From assembly GCA_051877575.1 (NCBI GenBank), contig JBJEJA010000038.1:23842-87841 (forward strand): a stretch of 64,000 nucleotides of DNA, read 5' to 3'. Shown in pieces: positions 35,046-44,094 of the stretch. A program made the position numbers and the translations under genes. Within the stretch, counting starts at the first letter, position 1. The number at the start of each line of letters is the position of its first letter. The notes under the pieces are model-generated. The model had not been told where the DNA came from, did no database searches, and saw nothing but the letters and a program-made list of their open reading frames with translations. This DNA is from UBA2882 sp051877575 (lineage in GTDB: Bacteria; Bacillota; Clostridia; Lachnospirales; Lachnospiraceae).

Positions 35046-36464
35046 CTATTTTTCAATATGTTTCTTGGCCGCAAAGAAGTCTTTCGTTTCCTTTGCCACA
35101 ACACCACTCAATGCAAACAGCGCAATCATATTGGGAAGTGCCATCAACCCGTTGAAAATATCTGCAATGGTCCATACTGCGGATACTGTCATGTAAGGTC
35201 CGATAAATACTGCCAGGATATACAGCCATCTGTATACCTTTACCGCTCCCATTCTGCCGCCGCTCAAATATTCCAGACAACGCTCGGAATAATAATCCCA
35301 GCCCAAAATCGTCGTAAATGCAAAGAAGATCAGACAAAGCATTAATACAAAAGCGGATATTTTTTCCGGAAAAGGCAGACCGTTTTCGAAAGCATAGGTT
35401 GTTACCTGCACACCTTCCAGTCCTTCTACCTGCCAAGCACCCGTCATCACTATGGAAAGTCCCGTCATGGTACAAATGACAATGGTATCAATAAAGGTTC
35501 CCGTCATGGAAACCAGTCCCTGACGGACCGGCTCGTTGGTCTGTGCCGCAGCCGCCGCAATAGGAGCGGAACCGAGACCTGCTTCATTGGAGAAAATACC
35601 TCTCGCCACACCCTTCTGCATGGCTACGATCATACTTCCTACCAGACCGCCCGTCACCGCCGCCGGATTAAATGCCGCCTGCACGATTGTCACAATCGCC
35701 CCCGGCACTTTTGTAATATTCGTAATGATCAAAATCAAAGAAAACAGGATATAAATCACTGCCATAAAAGGTACGATGATCTGTGCTACATTGGCAATCC
35801 TCTGAATACCGCCGATGACAACCAGTGCCACGCATACGGCTAAGATCAAAGATGCAATGACCACAGTCCATGAATAAGTCCCGATTCCCGGAATGGTCAC
35901 CGTATTGGCTTCAGCGGGATCAAAGAAATTTTTAACCGCAGATGCGATTCCGTTTACCTGTGTAAAAGTACCGATACCGAACAAACCGACACCCACGCCG
36001 AAAAATGCGAAAATCTTTGCCAGCCATTTGAATTTTTTACCCATACCCTGTTCTATGTAATAGAAAGGACCGCCCAGCGCATGATTGTTTTCATCCACCA
36101 CACGGTATTTGACAGCTAAAAGTCCCTCGGAATATTTTGTTGCCATTCCGAAGAAAGCCGCCACAATCATCCAGAAAACAGCGCCCGGTCCGCCTGCACA
36201 GACTGCGGTTGCCACACCGACAATATTGCCGGTTCCGATTGTTGCGGATAATGCCGTACACAGAGCGCCAAATGAGGAAACCTCACCTTTTCCTCCTTCC
36301 TCATTTTTGACCATCCATTTCAAAGCCAATGGCAGTCTTCTCACCTGCAGACATTTTGTCCGAACGGTTAATAACAGTCCGCCGGCAAGGATCAGTACCA
36401 TCAGGGGGACTCCCCATACAAAATCATCGATCGCTACCAGCCACTCATTTACTGTTGCCCACAT
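35046..36464 (-). CDS. Sodium:alanine/glycine symporter (AGCS family)
   Basis: 472 residues starting MWATVNEWLVAIDDFVWGVP at ATG 36464 with AAGGGAG upstream; a longer frame reaches into the riboswitch and is not used. About 11 helices. Family blocks: ALCTALSATIGTGNIVGVAT, GPGAVFWMIVAAFFGMATKY and GIFSNEAGLGSAPIAAAAAQ. Transports alanine and/or glycine with Na+. The tandem glycine riboswitch in its leader shows glycine-dependent control and so favours glycine as a substrate. Confidence 0.95.
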   Translation of the reverse strand: MWATVNEWLVAIDDFVWGVPLMVLILAGGLLLTVRTKCLQVRRLPLALKWMVKNEEGGKGEVSSFGALCTALSATIGTGNIVGVATAVCAGGPGAVFWMIVAAFFGMATKYSEGLLAVKYRVVDENNHALGGPFYYIEQGMGKKFKWLAKIFAFFGVGVGLFGIGTFTQVNGIASAVKNFFDPAEANTVTIPGIGTYSWTVVIASLILAVCVALVVIGGIQRIANVAQIIVPFMAVIYILFSLILIITNITKVPGAIVTIVQAAFNPAAVTGGLVGSMIVAMQKGVARGIFSNEAGLGSAPIAAAAAQTNEPVRQGLVSMTGTFIDTIVICTMTGLSIVMTGAWQVEGLEGVQVTTYAFENGLPFPEKISAFVLMLCLIFFAFTTILGWDYYSERCLEYLSGGRMGAVKVYRWLYILAVFIGPYMTVSAVWTIADIFNGLMALPNMIALFALSGVVAKETKDFFAAKKHIEK

Positions 36465-36538
36465 AATTTTTCTCCCTTTCCTTCGACAGGGGAGATCTGA
36501 ACTCTGCACCAATCCCACAATTCCACGCAGATATCACA

Positions 36539-36572
36539 TAAAAAAGGATAGAAATCTGACGACTCCTATCCT
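36539..36572 (-). terminator. Riboswitch expression-platform terminator
   Basis: AAGGATAG (36572-36565) pairs with CTATCCTT (36550-36543), then TTTT. It sits between the aptamers and the ribosome site, so ligand binding probably controls read-through. Confidence 0.8.
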
Positions 36573-36604
36573 TCATTAACGCATACAAAAATAAACTCGA
36601 TTTT

Positions 36605-36812
36605 TTCGTATTCTCCGTCCTTTTGCCTGAGAGATTAAGCAGAATCCAGTCCGCCTTGCACCTTCGGCACCCGTTACAGGGTTTCTCCAGAGTCACATCC
36701 ATTTGCAGTCCCTATCGTATCCGATACCTGAGAGTGTTACTCCTTCGGTGCGAAACATTTTCTTCCACAAAACTGTCTCCGCTTTCCTGCAAACTTCTCC
36801 TGTCTTTATGAA
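36605..36812 (-). ncRNA. Tandem glycine riboswitch
   Basis: Two consecutive glycine aptamers read on the minus strand. The first has CACCGAAGGAGTAA and CTCTCAGGTA followed by AGGGACTG. The second has GGAGAAACCC, GTGCCGAAGGTGCAA and ATCTCTCAGGCAAAAGGACG then GAG. These are the conserved cores of the gcvT-type RNA. The usual cooperative pair precedes a terminator hairpin and the AGCS gene. Confidence 0.93.
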
Positions 36813-36832
36813 CTTAGTTTAACACAAAGACT

Positions 36833-36861
36833 AATTTAGTATGTTTGCCGCCGTTTGTCAA
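36833..36861 (-). promoter_or_regulatory. Promoter of the riboswitch-symporter transcript
   Basis: TTGACA (36861-36856), 17-bp spacer, TAAATT (36838-36833). The -35 overlaps the stop codon of the upstream ATPase gene. Confidence 0.75.
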
Positions 36862-38612
36862 GAATATTGTATCTTTTGCCCTCTGTATCTGTTAAAGCAG
36901 GCAAATATTTCCTGCCTTCTCGGTCTGGCCATAGCTCTTGTGCCGATTACATCCATTCCTTTTTGGTCCATGGTCTTTTCCAACAGATCGACCACTTCCC
37001 CGAGGCTGCGCTTTCCGTCCACGAAATGCAGATGGGCGTATTTCAACAGCTGCCCCAATGCATTTAACTGTTCGGGATCCGCCAGCTGTTCCACCAGACG
37101 CAGATCAATATTATCATGATCAACGGAAATGCAATCCATTCCCATGGTCTTGATTTTCACCCGCGGCTCTTTTAATGCTTTAACGGGGCACGGAATTCGT
37201 TTCCCGCCAAAATCCACAGGTTTTAAATTGTTAGCGCAAGCTAACCCTATGTCATCTCCGACCCCATGACTTTCATCGGTTCCACCCCTATGGCTTTGAT
37301 ATTCCCAAGCTTCTTTTTTGGCGCGTTCCGTAATATCCAAAGGCTGATAACGGTCCATCTGTATGATCTTATCCGCCACATAGAAATAAGAACCGCAGCT
37401 GCCTGCAACCAACACGGTAGAAACGCCCTCTTTCTCATACAATTCCCTTACCCTGTCTATAAAAGGAATGATCGGCTCCTGATTTCGCAACACCACTCTC
37501 TGCATCAGTTCATCCCGTATCATAAAATTGGTAGCACTGGTATCCTCATCCATCAGCAGCACGCTTGCCCCCGCTTCTATGCTCTCCGACACACCTGCTG
37601 CCTGAGAGGTGCTGCCGCTGGCATCCTCCGTCTCAAAAGAAACGGTATCCTTTCCGTTTGGGAGATCATCAATAAACATGGAAATGTTCACGCTTTTGAT
37701 GCTTCTGCCGTCTTCCGCACGGGACTTGACAGCCGTTTCATCGGTGATGACAAGCTCCCTTCCGTCTCCGGCGATATGATTATAAACCCCAAGCTCCAGC
37801 GCCTTCAGCAGAGTCGATTTTCCGTGATAACCACCGCCTACAATCAGGGTAACTCCTTTTTGAATCCCCATTCCGGTTATCTTTCCCCGGTTAGGCAATG
37901 TGAATGTCACTTCCATACTTTCGGGAGATTGAAAAGGAACTGCCCCTTTCATGGGCTTATCCGAAGCTCCGCTTTCCCTTGGCAAAACAGCACCGTTTGC
38001 CACAAACGCCACCAGCCCCTGCTTCTGCAGCTGTCTGCGGATTTCCGTCTGATCCTCGGCAAGCATCCTGACTGTCTCCACCGCCTGCCTGCTCTTTGCA
38101 TCGTATTTTCCGTAAAACAGACTTTCTTCCACACACTTGGGAAGAAAATCGAATAAAATTTTCATCAGTTCCCTGCTGTTGATGGTCCTCCCGTTTGCCG
38201 GAAAACCTACAGACAGCCGGACCAGAACGCTTCCCGTTGTTTCGTCAACAGCACAGGCAGAGCGTTCCAATATCTCCTGTCCCGGTCCGGATACGGAAAG
38301 GCTTCCGCTTTTGCCGCTGCCTTTGGCCAGATGATGATATGCTGCCAGTTTTCTGCCAAAGCTGCGGAGCAAAAAATCCTGCAAAGCAATTCTTTTCTCC
38401 CTGCTGTCATAACTCTCTGCCGGAAAAGCCGCTTTCTCTCCGTCCACATGGACGCTCACATCCGAAGGTGCCGCAAAAGGGTCGCCCTGTACGTGGTCTA
38501 TGGACAACCGGAAGTCCGAAAATGCATATGCCCCTTTCGTGTCCTTATATGCCGGATAACTCTTGTGGTCTATATTTTGTAATAGTATTCTCAAGTCTCT
38601 GTCTGTTTTCAT
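36858..38612 (-). CDS. Predicted P-loop ATPase of the PF09818 (ABC_ATPase) family
   Basis: 584 residues. An N-terminal domain with 'GSGKSGSLSVSGPGQEIL' leads into the ATPase: Walker A is VGGGYHGKSTLLKALELGVY and Walker B is GASVLLMDEDTSATNFMIRD. Conserved downstream elements include LVAGSCGSYFYVADKIIQMD and KIKTMGMDCISVDHDNIDLR. It has no membrane segments and no transporter partner. The family is widespread and of unknown role, though the domain is related to ABC/SMC ATPases. It stands alone on the minus strand. Confidence 0.88.
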   Translation of the reverse strand: MKTDRDLRILLQNIDHKSYPAYKDTKGAYAFSDFRLSIDHVQGDPFAAPSDVSVHVDGEKAAFPAESYDSREKRIALQDFLLRSFGRKLAAYHHLAKGSGKSGSLSVSGPGQEILERSACAVDETTGSVLVRLSVGFPANGRTINSRELMKILFDFLPKCVEESLFYGKYDAKSRQAVETVRMLAEDQTEIRRQLQKQGLVAFVANGAVLPRESGASDKPMKGAVPFQSPESMEVTFTLPNRGKITGMGIQKGVTLIVGGGYHGKSTLLKALELGVYNHIAGDGRELVITDETAVKSRAEDGRSIKSVNISMFIDDLPNGKDTVSFETEDASGSTSQAAGVSESIEAGASVLLMDEDTSATNFMIRDELMQRVVLRNQEPIIPFIDRVRELYEKEGVSTVLVAGSCGSYFYVADKIIQMDRYQPLDITERAKKEAWEYQSHRGGTDESHGVGDDIGLACANNLKPVDFGGKRIPCPVKALKEPRVKIKTMGMDCISVDHDNIDLRLVEQLADPEQLNALGQLLKYAHLHFVDGKRSLGEVVDLLEKTMDQKGMDVIGTRAMARPRRQEIFACFNRYRGQKIQYS

Positions 38613-38710
38613 AATCCTGTTCCTTTACAGCCTCAGCTGCACTTTTTGTTACTTATCTTACCACAATTTCCGTCACACTGCCAGATTTTTGGACATATGT
38701 ATCCCCAATG

Positions 38711-39607
38711 TCAAAGTACAATATCTTTTTCTTTTTTTCCTGCCATTTTTACGAACAGTATCGCTGCCAAAATGAATAACGGAATCCCACTGAGCAGTCC
38801 TGCAAGTGTCGGACCCAACAGATAATGCCGGGGCATTTCCTTCAAAAACAGCATAGGAATCCCCACTGCACCGTTGACCGCTCCATGCATGATTGCCGGG
38901 ACCCAGATGCTTTGGGATTTTTCATAAAAGAAACTCAGCAAAATACCAAATGCCGTGGTAAATCCGCACATCATCAGAATTCCCAAAAACGGGGCTCCCG
39001 CATAACCGGTACCGTATTCATATCCCGCTAAGACGATCAGCGGGGCATGCCAGATTGCCCAGATGATACCGGATACGATCAATGCCGGTTTCCTTCCCAA
39101 CTTACGTTGAAGCACCGGCGTCATATAACCTCTCCAGCCCGCTTCCTCTCCGATTGCGGTAAGGGCATTGATAAGCGGGGCATAGCCTACTGCGGCAACA
39201 ATCTGTATGGCTGCGATTGTCTGCAGCGACATTCCCTGAACCGTTCCGTCCGCATCCATCATATCCGCGGACATTGCTGCTATCATTCCCAAATCCGGAT
39301 CAAATTTTTCCGAAAAAACCACGAAATACAGAACCCCTCCCAGCAGCGCCAGTACGGCAGGCAGAAACCATGCGATGAGATAATATTTCCAGCTCTTCTT
39401 AAACCGGAATTTCCAGAGTATTCCGCTCTTGTCTTTTTTCAATCCCTTCTCTGCCGCCAGCACTCCGATCAGGGGCATATACATGCAAAGCCCAACTAAA
39501 ATCTGATACATCGGCTGTCCCAAAAGCACCCCCGCAATCTGCAAGGCCCATGCCGTTGTGAATGCCACAACCATGTAAATCATGAATTTCCTGTTATCCT
39601 CTCTCAT
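38711..39607 (-). CDS. CPBP family intramembrane metalloprotease (CAAX/Abi type)
   Basis: 298 residues from ATG 39607 (MREDNRKFMIYMVVAFTTAW, AAGGA 5 bases upstream); an ATG 21 bases earlier is possible. About eight helices. Motif 1 is IGEEAGWRGYM (EExxxR), motif 2 is AIWHAPLIVL with a ligand His, and motif 3 is PAIMHGAVNGAVG with a further His. Such proteins process prenylated or bacteriocin-like peptides or give self-immunity. No bacteriocin genes are adjacent. Confidence 0.88.
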   Translation of the reverse strand: MREDNRKFMIYMVVAFTTAWALQIAGVLLGQPMYQILVGLCMYMPLIGVLAAEKGLKKDKSGILWKFRFKKSWKYYLIAWFLPAVLALLGGVLYFVVFSEKFDPDLGMIAAMSADMMDADGTVQGMSLQTIAAIQIVAAVGYAPLINALTAIGEEAGWRGYMTPVLQRKLGRKPALIVSGIIWAIWHAPLIVLAGYEYGTGYAGAPFLGILMMCGFTTAFGILLSFFYEKSQSIWVPAIMHGAVNGAVGIPMLFLKEMPRHYLLGPTLAGLLSGIPLFILAAILFVKMAGKKEKDIVL

Positions 39608-39720
39608 ATGAATCCTTCCTTTCTTCAACTATCCCTTCATATCGGTTGGAACTTATTTCCCTTATAAAGCATCCAGTTGGTGGAAGGTCAAGTATCCTTC
39701 AAAAATATTTCAAATATATT

Positions 39721-41160
39721 TTACAGGACCTTTTTTTCTTTTTGTGCCGGTGCATCCATCAAATTGCCGTCACAATCATAACGGGAACCATGGCATGGGC
39801 AGTCCCAGCTCAGCTCATCCGGATTCCATTGCAGCTCGCATCCCATATGGGGACATCTTGCCGATATCCTGTGAACTGCCCCCTGCTCATCCCGATAGCA
39901 GGCAAAACGCCGGAAACCGATCCTGACAATTCCGCCGTGTCCCTTTGGCAAAGAAGCAAGATCCGGGAAAGGAAAATGAAAAGCTCCTTTTACAAGTCCC
40001 CGGATACTCTGACCCACATCTGTTAACAAGGGACCCAACGCTGCAAAAAAATGCAGTCTCCGGGGGCTGAATACCTTTTCATAGGGATTTTCCCTTCCAC
40101 AGATCCGGTCACAGATGATCATGGCTGACAGCATGGAAGCAGTCATTCCCCATTTCCCAAATCCCGTTGCCACATACCAATAGGGTCTGAAAACAGAATA
40201 TTTCCCAATGAAAGGAATGCCGTCATGGGGCATGCAGTCCTGAGCCGACCAGCGGGTCAGCTCCTCACAGCCCGGGTAATACTGCTTTGCCGTCTTTTTC
40301 AATTCTTCATAAATGCCTCCCACTTTATTTTCACCGGTTCTGTGGGAACCGCCTCCCAGCAGCAGGGCATCTTCCGTACTGCGAAATGAAATTCCGCCCG
40401 GATCCGCACTATAATAAATTCCTTTTGGTTTTTTGGTCTTCACTACCGCCAATACATAGCTTCGTTCCTGATGCTGACGCAAAAAATAAAACCCCGGGAT
40501 ATTGGTAATGGGATAATGGGTTGCAAAAACAATATGCTCCGCCGTCACACTTCCGCCACCGGTTTCGACCCGATGCCCTTTTACCGATAATACCTTGGTT
40601 CTTTCATAAATTTTCAGTGATTTTGCAATTTCTTTGAGAAATAAAAGAGGATGGAACTGTGCCTGCCCCTCGAAGCGGACCGCCCCTTTTACCGTGAAAG
40701 GCAATTCCGTCTCCCTGGTAAAATACGCTTTGATTCCAAGCATCTGAGCCGCCTCGGCTTCCGCCCGAAGCTTCTCATCATCCATCGTCGAATACAGATA
40801 TGCAGACACCTTCTGAAACTGACAATCAATATTCTGCTCTTTTATGAGCCGTTCAAAGGCATCGATTGCCGCCCGGTTTGCCCTTGCATAGATTGATGCC
40901 GTCTCTTTCCCGTATTTTCTGATCATTTTGTCATAGATCATTCCGTGCTGGCAGGTAATTTTAGCCGTGGTGTTTCCGGTCTGACCGCTTCCGATCCGGT
41001 CTGCTTCCAGCACAACCACATTTTTTCCCTGACACTTTAATGCATAGGCGGTCAGAATGCCTGCCATTCCCGCCCCGATCACTGCCACATCTGCCGTTAT
41101 ATGCTCCGATAAACTTTCCCGCTCCGGGATTACGACCATATCATGCCAAATCGATTCCAT
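39721..41160 (-). CDS. FAD-dependent oxidoreductase with C-terminal Rieske domain
   Basis: 479 residues. I start it at ATG 41160 (GAGGAG 8 bases upstream). The amino-acid-oxidase (DAO) part opens ADVAVIGAGMAGILTAYALK with the dinucleotide-binding fold and contains GSGQTGNTTAKITCQHG. The last ~100 residues are a Rieske [2Fe-2S] domain with CPHMGCEL and CPCHGSRYD. This fusion occurs widely in bacteria; substrates are unknown, and passing flavin electrons to the cluster is the natural inference. The frame stays open 60 codons upstream through an inverted repeat, which I regard as chance. Confidence 0.9.
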   Translation of the reverse strand: MESIWHDMVVIPERESLSEHITADVAVIGAGMAGILTAYALKCQGKNVVVLEADRIGSGQTGNTTAKITCQHGMIYDKMIRKYGKETASIYARANRAAIDAFERLIKEQNIDCQFQKVSAYLYSTMDDEKLRAEAEAAQMLGIKAYFTRETELPFTVKGAVRFEGQAQFHPLLFLKEIAKSLKIYERTKVLSVKGHRVETGGGSVTAEHIVFATHYPITNIPGFYFLRQHQERSYVLAVVKTKKPKGIYYSADPGGISFRSTEDALLLGGGSHRTGENKVGGIYEELKKTAKQYYPGCEELTRWSAQDCMPHDGIPFIGKYSVFRPYWYVATGFGKWGMTASMLSAMIICDRICGRENPYEKVFSPRRLHFFAALGPLLTDVGQSIRGLVKGAFHFPFPDLASLPKGHGGIVRIGFRRFACYRDEQGAVHRISARCPHMGCELQWNPDELSWDCPCHGSRYDCDGNLMDAPAQKEKKVL

Positions 41161-41182
41161 AACATTCTCCTCATAGGATGGA

Positions 41183-41341
41183 GTTGTCGCAGCCGCAATA
41201 TTTTTTTGTATATCACGAAAACACGCTTTCGCTTGGTAAAAAACGTAGCAGCACATAAATACGCAAAGTACGCGTATTAAGAGCTGACGTTTTTTAAACA
41301 GTTTTCTTTGATATACAAAAAAATATTGCGGCTGCAACAAC
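41183..41341. repeat. 159-bp nested inverted-repeat element upstream of the Rieske oxidoreductase
   Basis: 41183-41215 and 41309-41341 are 33-bp inverted copies with one mismatch (core gcagccgcaatatttttttg). Inside lie a second inverted pair (taaaaaacgt near 41239-41248 against acgtttttta near 41287-41296) and a third, AATACGC/GCGTATT. As RNA it would fold into one long hairpin just upstream of the ribosome site. It may be a MITE or a leader structure; no flanking duplication was seen. Confidence 0.75.
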
Positions 41342-41410
41342 CTCTATTGTTATGGATTAGTTTACCCGTTTTATCAGATTTTCATTCCGTATCTATTTTT
41401 TAAGTGATTT

Positions 41411-42346
41411 TTACAGTGCTTCGCCTGCCACCAATTTGAATACCGCCGTATCGGCATAGGTCAGCGGATCATTGTGTGCAAAAAATACGATGCCGTCCAC
41501 AGGTGACGTTAAAGTCTCCGTCACTTCTCCTTCATAGGGGTCAATAACCCTCGCCAGTACCTGGCCTTTGGAAACCTCGGTTCCTACCTTTACCGCACTT
41601 TCAAAAATCCCTGCAACCTTGGTCCGGACCGGAACCAGCTCCGTATCCTCCACTACCAGAGACTGATAGCCGTCATGACCGTGATATTCCACAATACCTT
41701 CCTTGGATAAGAAGGTTAAAATGCTACGGATTGCCATTCCCGCACTTTCTTTATCCACTTCCGCCGTTGTGGTCGTATAAATACTGAACGCATGTGTCTC
41801 CCATACCTGCCAGTTATAATTTAATGTGGTCGTATCATAAGGTCTGGTATTTCGCAACACCACGTAAGGCATGCCAAACTCCTTTGCCAGCTCCACATTT
41901 TCAAAACCTGCCTTCATCATACGGACATGGGGTGTAAAAGTACCCGGCATATAAAAAGAAGCGAACTGCATACCATAGGTATATTCTTTGATCACCTCAA
42001 ATACGCCTGCCGCAATTCTCTGGGTCGTCTCTCCCAGATTATATCCCGGAAACATTCTGTTAATGTCCGTATTATCCGTAGACCAGAAACGTTTTTTGAT
42101 ATTCATGGAATAAGGATTGATGGAAGGAATGACAAGGATTTTATGTCCCTTCACAAGCTTTCCCTCTTCCTCCATTTTCTTTAAGCGTTTTACCAGTTGG
42201 GAACAGGTATAAAGCTGCTGAATCTCGTTTCCCCGGATGCTGCCTACGACACAGACGGATTTCTTTCCTTTGCCGAATTCATAGCCGGTTACCCGGAAGT
42301 TATCCCTGTATAAAGAATTGATTTCATATATGGTCTTCTTTTTCAT
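41411..42346 (-). CDS. AstE/AspA-like (M14 family) protein lacking zinc ligands
   Basis: 311 residues, paralogous to the adjacent gene. It keeps the substrate-side DINRMFPGYNLGETTQRIA block and the C-terminal barrel (VRTKVAGIFESAVKVGTEVS, then PVDGIVFFAHNDP). The first zinc motif, normally G-x-H-G-x-E, reads GSIRGNE, with Arg for His, and the later His motif reads QFASFYMPG with no His. It is therefore probably not a zinc hydrolase and may be a partner or regulator of its paralogue. Its ATG overlaps the upstream stop as ATGA. Confidence 0.8.
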   Translation of the reverse strand: MKKKTIYEINSLYRDNFRVTGYEFGKGKKSVCVVGSIRGNEIQQLYTCSQLVKRLKKMEEEGKLVKGHKILVIPSINPYSMNIKKRFWSTDNTDINRMFPGYNLGETTQRIAAGVFEVIKEYTYGMQFASFYMPGTFTPHVRMMKAGFENVELAKEFGMPYVVLRNTRPYDTTTLNYNWQVWETHAFSIYTTTTAEVDKESAGMAIRSILTFLSKEGIVEYHGHDGYQSLVVEDTELVPVRTKVAGIFESAVKVGTEVSKGQVLARVIDPYEGEVTETLTSPVDGIVFFAHNDPLTYADTAVFKLVAGEAL

Positions 42347-43296
42347 ACGGTTTCATGCCTTTCTTCGCGCAACAGCCTTCCTACCAGAGATCCTTCGTCC
42401 ACAATGGGATATTCCCGGATTGTAAAGAGAATCCCGTCCACCGGAGAAAGGATTCTGTCCAGCACCTTTCCCCTCAAGGGATCGATAATACTGCCGATAT
42501 GATCTCCCTTTTTCAAATGCTCCCAATGCTTGACATTGGGCACAAAAACACCGGAAGTACTGGCATTCAGATACGCCACATCATCCGGATTTTCGGAAAT
42601 GATCGGTTTCCTCGGTTCCGAAGTTTCTCCCTGCCAGATACCCATTTCCCGCATCAGGTTAAAAATACCGTCTACCAGCTGATTGCAGTAGGTTTTGGTA
42701 ATCCGCATGCCCACTCCCATTTCCACCACCAGCGTGGGGACGTTCCGACTGTTCAGGCTGTGTGCAAATGTAGATTCCAATACTGTATTCGCTCCGTGCA
42801 CCCAGATAAAATCCACATTGATTTTTTCCGCCAAAGGAACCAGCTTTTCCTTATGCAGTTCATTGATCCGTACCTGGGGAATTTCCGTCAGATAAATATT
42901 ACTGGCATGAATATCGATACATACATCGGATCCCATCACATCGTCCACGATCTCCGATGCCAGATACTCCGTCATATCTCCGTCACTGTTTCCGGGAAAC
43001 AAACGGTTCATATCCAGATCAAAGCCCGGAATTCCTCTGGTAATCGAATCAATTCCCAAAGGATTCATGGCAGGATAAATATCCACAATCCCCGTCAGTT
43101 TATCCTTTTCTTCCCGGATGCGTCTGACCAGTTCATAGCAGACAAACTGCCCTTCCAGCTCATCTCCGTGAATCCCCGTCACGACGCTGATCCTTTTTCT
43201 CTTACCCTTCGCCGGCTGATCGGGCACAATACGGTTTTTCTTGATTTCCAATACTTCATCCACGGGAAGTCCCACGGATGCAACTGTTTTGATCAT
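42343..43296 (-). CDS. Succinylglutamate desuccinylase/aspartoacylase-like zinc hydrolase (M14 family)
   Basis: 317 residues starting MIKTVASVGLPVDEVLEIKK at ATG 43296 with GGAGGAAG upstream. Zinc ligands are in VVTGIHGDELEGQ (His, Glu) and CIDIHASN (His); LDMNRLFPG binds the substrate carboxylate and LVVEMGVGM holds the catalytic Glu. Such enzymes cleave N-acyl amino acids or amide-linked tags. The start overlaps the transglutaminase stop (ATGA). In this operon a natural substrate would be the product of the ATP-grasp ligase. Confidence 0.87.
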   Translation of the reverse strand: MIKTVASVGLPVDEVLEIKKNRIVPDQPAKGKRKRISVVTGIHGDELEGQFVCYELVRRIREEKDKLTGIVDIYPAMNPLGIDSITRGIPGFDLDMNRLFPGNSDGDMTEYLASEIVDDVMGSDVCIDIHASNIYLTEIPQVRINELHKEKLVPLAEKINVDFIWVHGANTVLESTFAHSLNSRNVPTLVVEMGVGMRITKTYCNQLVDGIFNLMREMGIWQGETSEPRKPIISENPDDVAYLNASTSGVFVPNVKHWEHLKKGDHIGSIIDPLRGKVLDRILSPVDGILFTIREYPIVDEGSLVGRLLREERHETV

Positions 43297-44090
43297 ATTT
43301 CTTCCTCCACCAGAACACGGATCTCCTGTGTCTGCATTCCGCCTCCGGTCATCACACCGCGATTGATCATACAATCCGATGCATCTCTGCCAATTCCGAT
43401 TTTGATATGTGCATCATCCACAATACAGTCATTGGTCGGATCCAGCGCATACCATCGCCCCTCTGATAATATTTCCACCCAGGCGTGACTGTAGCCTTCT
43501 CCGATCAGCATTCCCGTCACATATCTTGCCGGAATCCCCGCCATGCGGCACAATGCGATTAAAATATGCGCATAATCCTGACAGACCCCTTTCCCGAGCT
43601 GCCAGGCTTCCTCCGCCGTTGTATGTATTCCGGTAACATATTTTTCATAGCAAAAGTCCCTGTACAGACAGTTCATCAGAAAAACCGCCTTTTCATAATC
43701 CGATGAACTTTTCAGCGGCTGCAGTTTTTCAAAGTATGCATTCAGTCCTTCTCCGGGAACGGTCAGACCGTAGGGATAGCGGTATGCTCCCAAAATATTT
43801 TCATTTCCTAGGGATTCGCTTTCAGAAAGTCCGGTCATGACCGTACCTGAAATATGAAAGAAAAATGTGTCATGCTCCCGGTGTACATTGCCGAACAGAA
43901 TCTGATTTCCAAAAGAATCCGTTCCTTCTTCCATGCTTTCCTTCGGTTCTATTTCCACATTGAATGTTTCCACTTTCTGTCTGTCCGTACTCTGCGGTAT
44001 GCATTTGATCGTAAAATGACATTTCTGTACCTGCTCACTATATGATAATCGCATAGAGTAATCGAAATGTAGCCTTTTCACCCTCAGCAC
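43293..44090 (-). CDS. Transglutaminase-like cysteine protease/amidase
   Basis: 265 residues. An N-terminal beta domain (MLRVKRLHFDYSMRLSYSEQ) of the Bact_transglu_N type is followed by a transglutaminase core with Cys in QLGKGVCQDYAHILIALC, His in GYSHAWVEI and Asp in WYALDPTND. Companions of circularly permuted ATP-grasp and alpha-E proteins always include such a gene; it is thought to hydrolyse or transfer peptide amides. Four bp after the alpha-E gene and coupled to the next gene. Confidence 0.9.
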   Translation of the reverse strand: MLRVKRLHFDYSMRLSYSEQVQKCHFTIKCIPQSTDRQKVETFNVEIEPKESMEEGTDSFGNQILFGNVHREHDTFFFHISGTVMTGLSESESLGNENILGAYRYPYGLTVPGEGLNAYFEKLQPLKSSSDYEKAVFLMNCLYRDFCYEKYVTGIHTTAEEAWQLGKGVCQDYAHILIALCRMAGIPARYVTGMLIGEGYSHAWVEILSEGRWYALDPTNDCIVDDAHIKIGIGRDASDCMINRGVMTGGGMQTQEIRVLVEEEI

Positions 44091-44094
44091 TCCT

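Noticed and set aside
38711..39607. CPBP protease as bacteriocin immunity or processing gene
   Set aside because: No small precursor peptide with a double-glycine leader or exporter gene was seen nearby, so only the family is claimed.
41160..41340. 60-residue N-terminal extension of the Rieske oxidoreductase
   Set aside because: It runs through the nested inverted repeat, is Lys/Cys-rich unlike the family, and the ATG at 41160 has a proper GAGGAG site.
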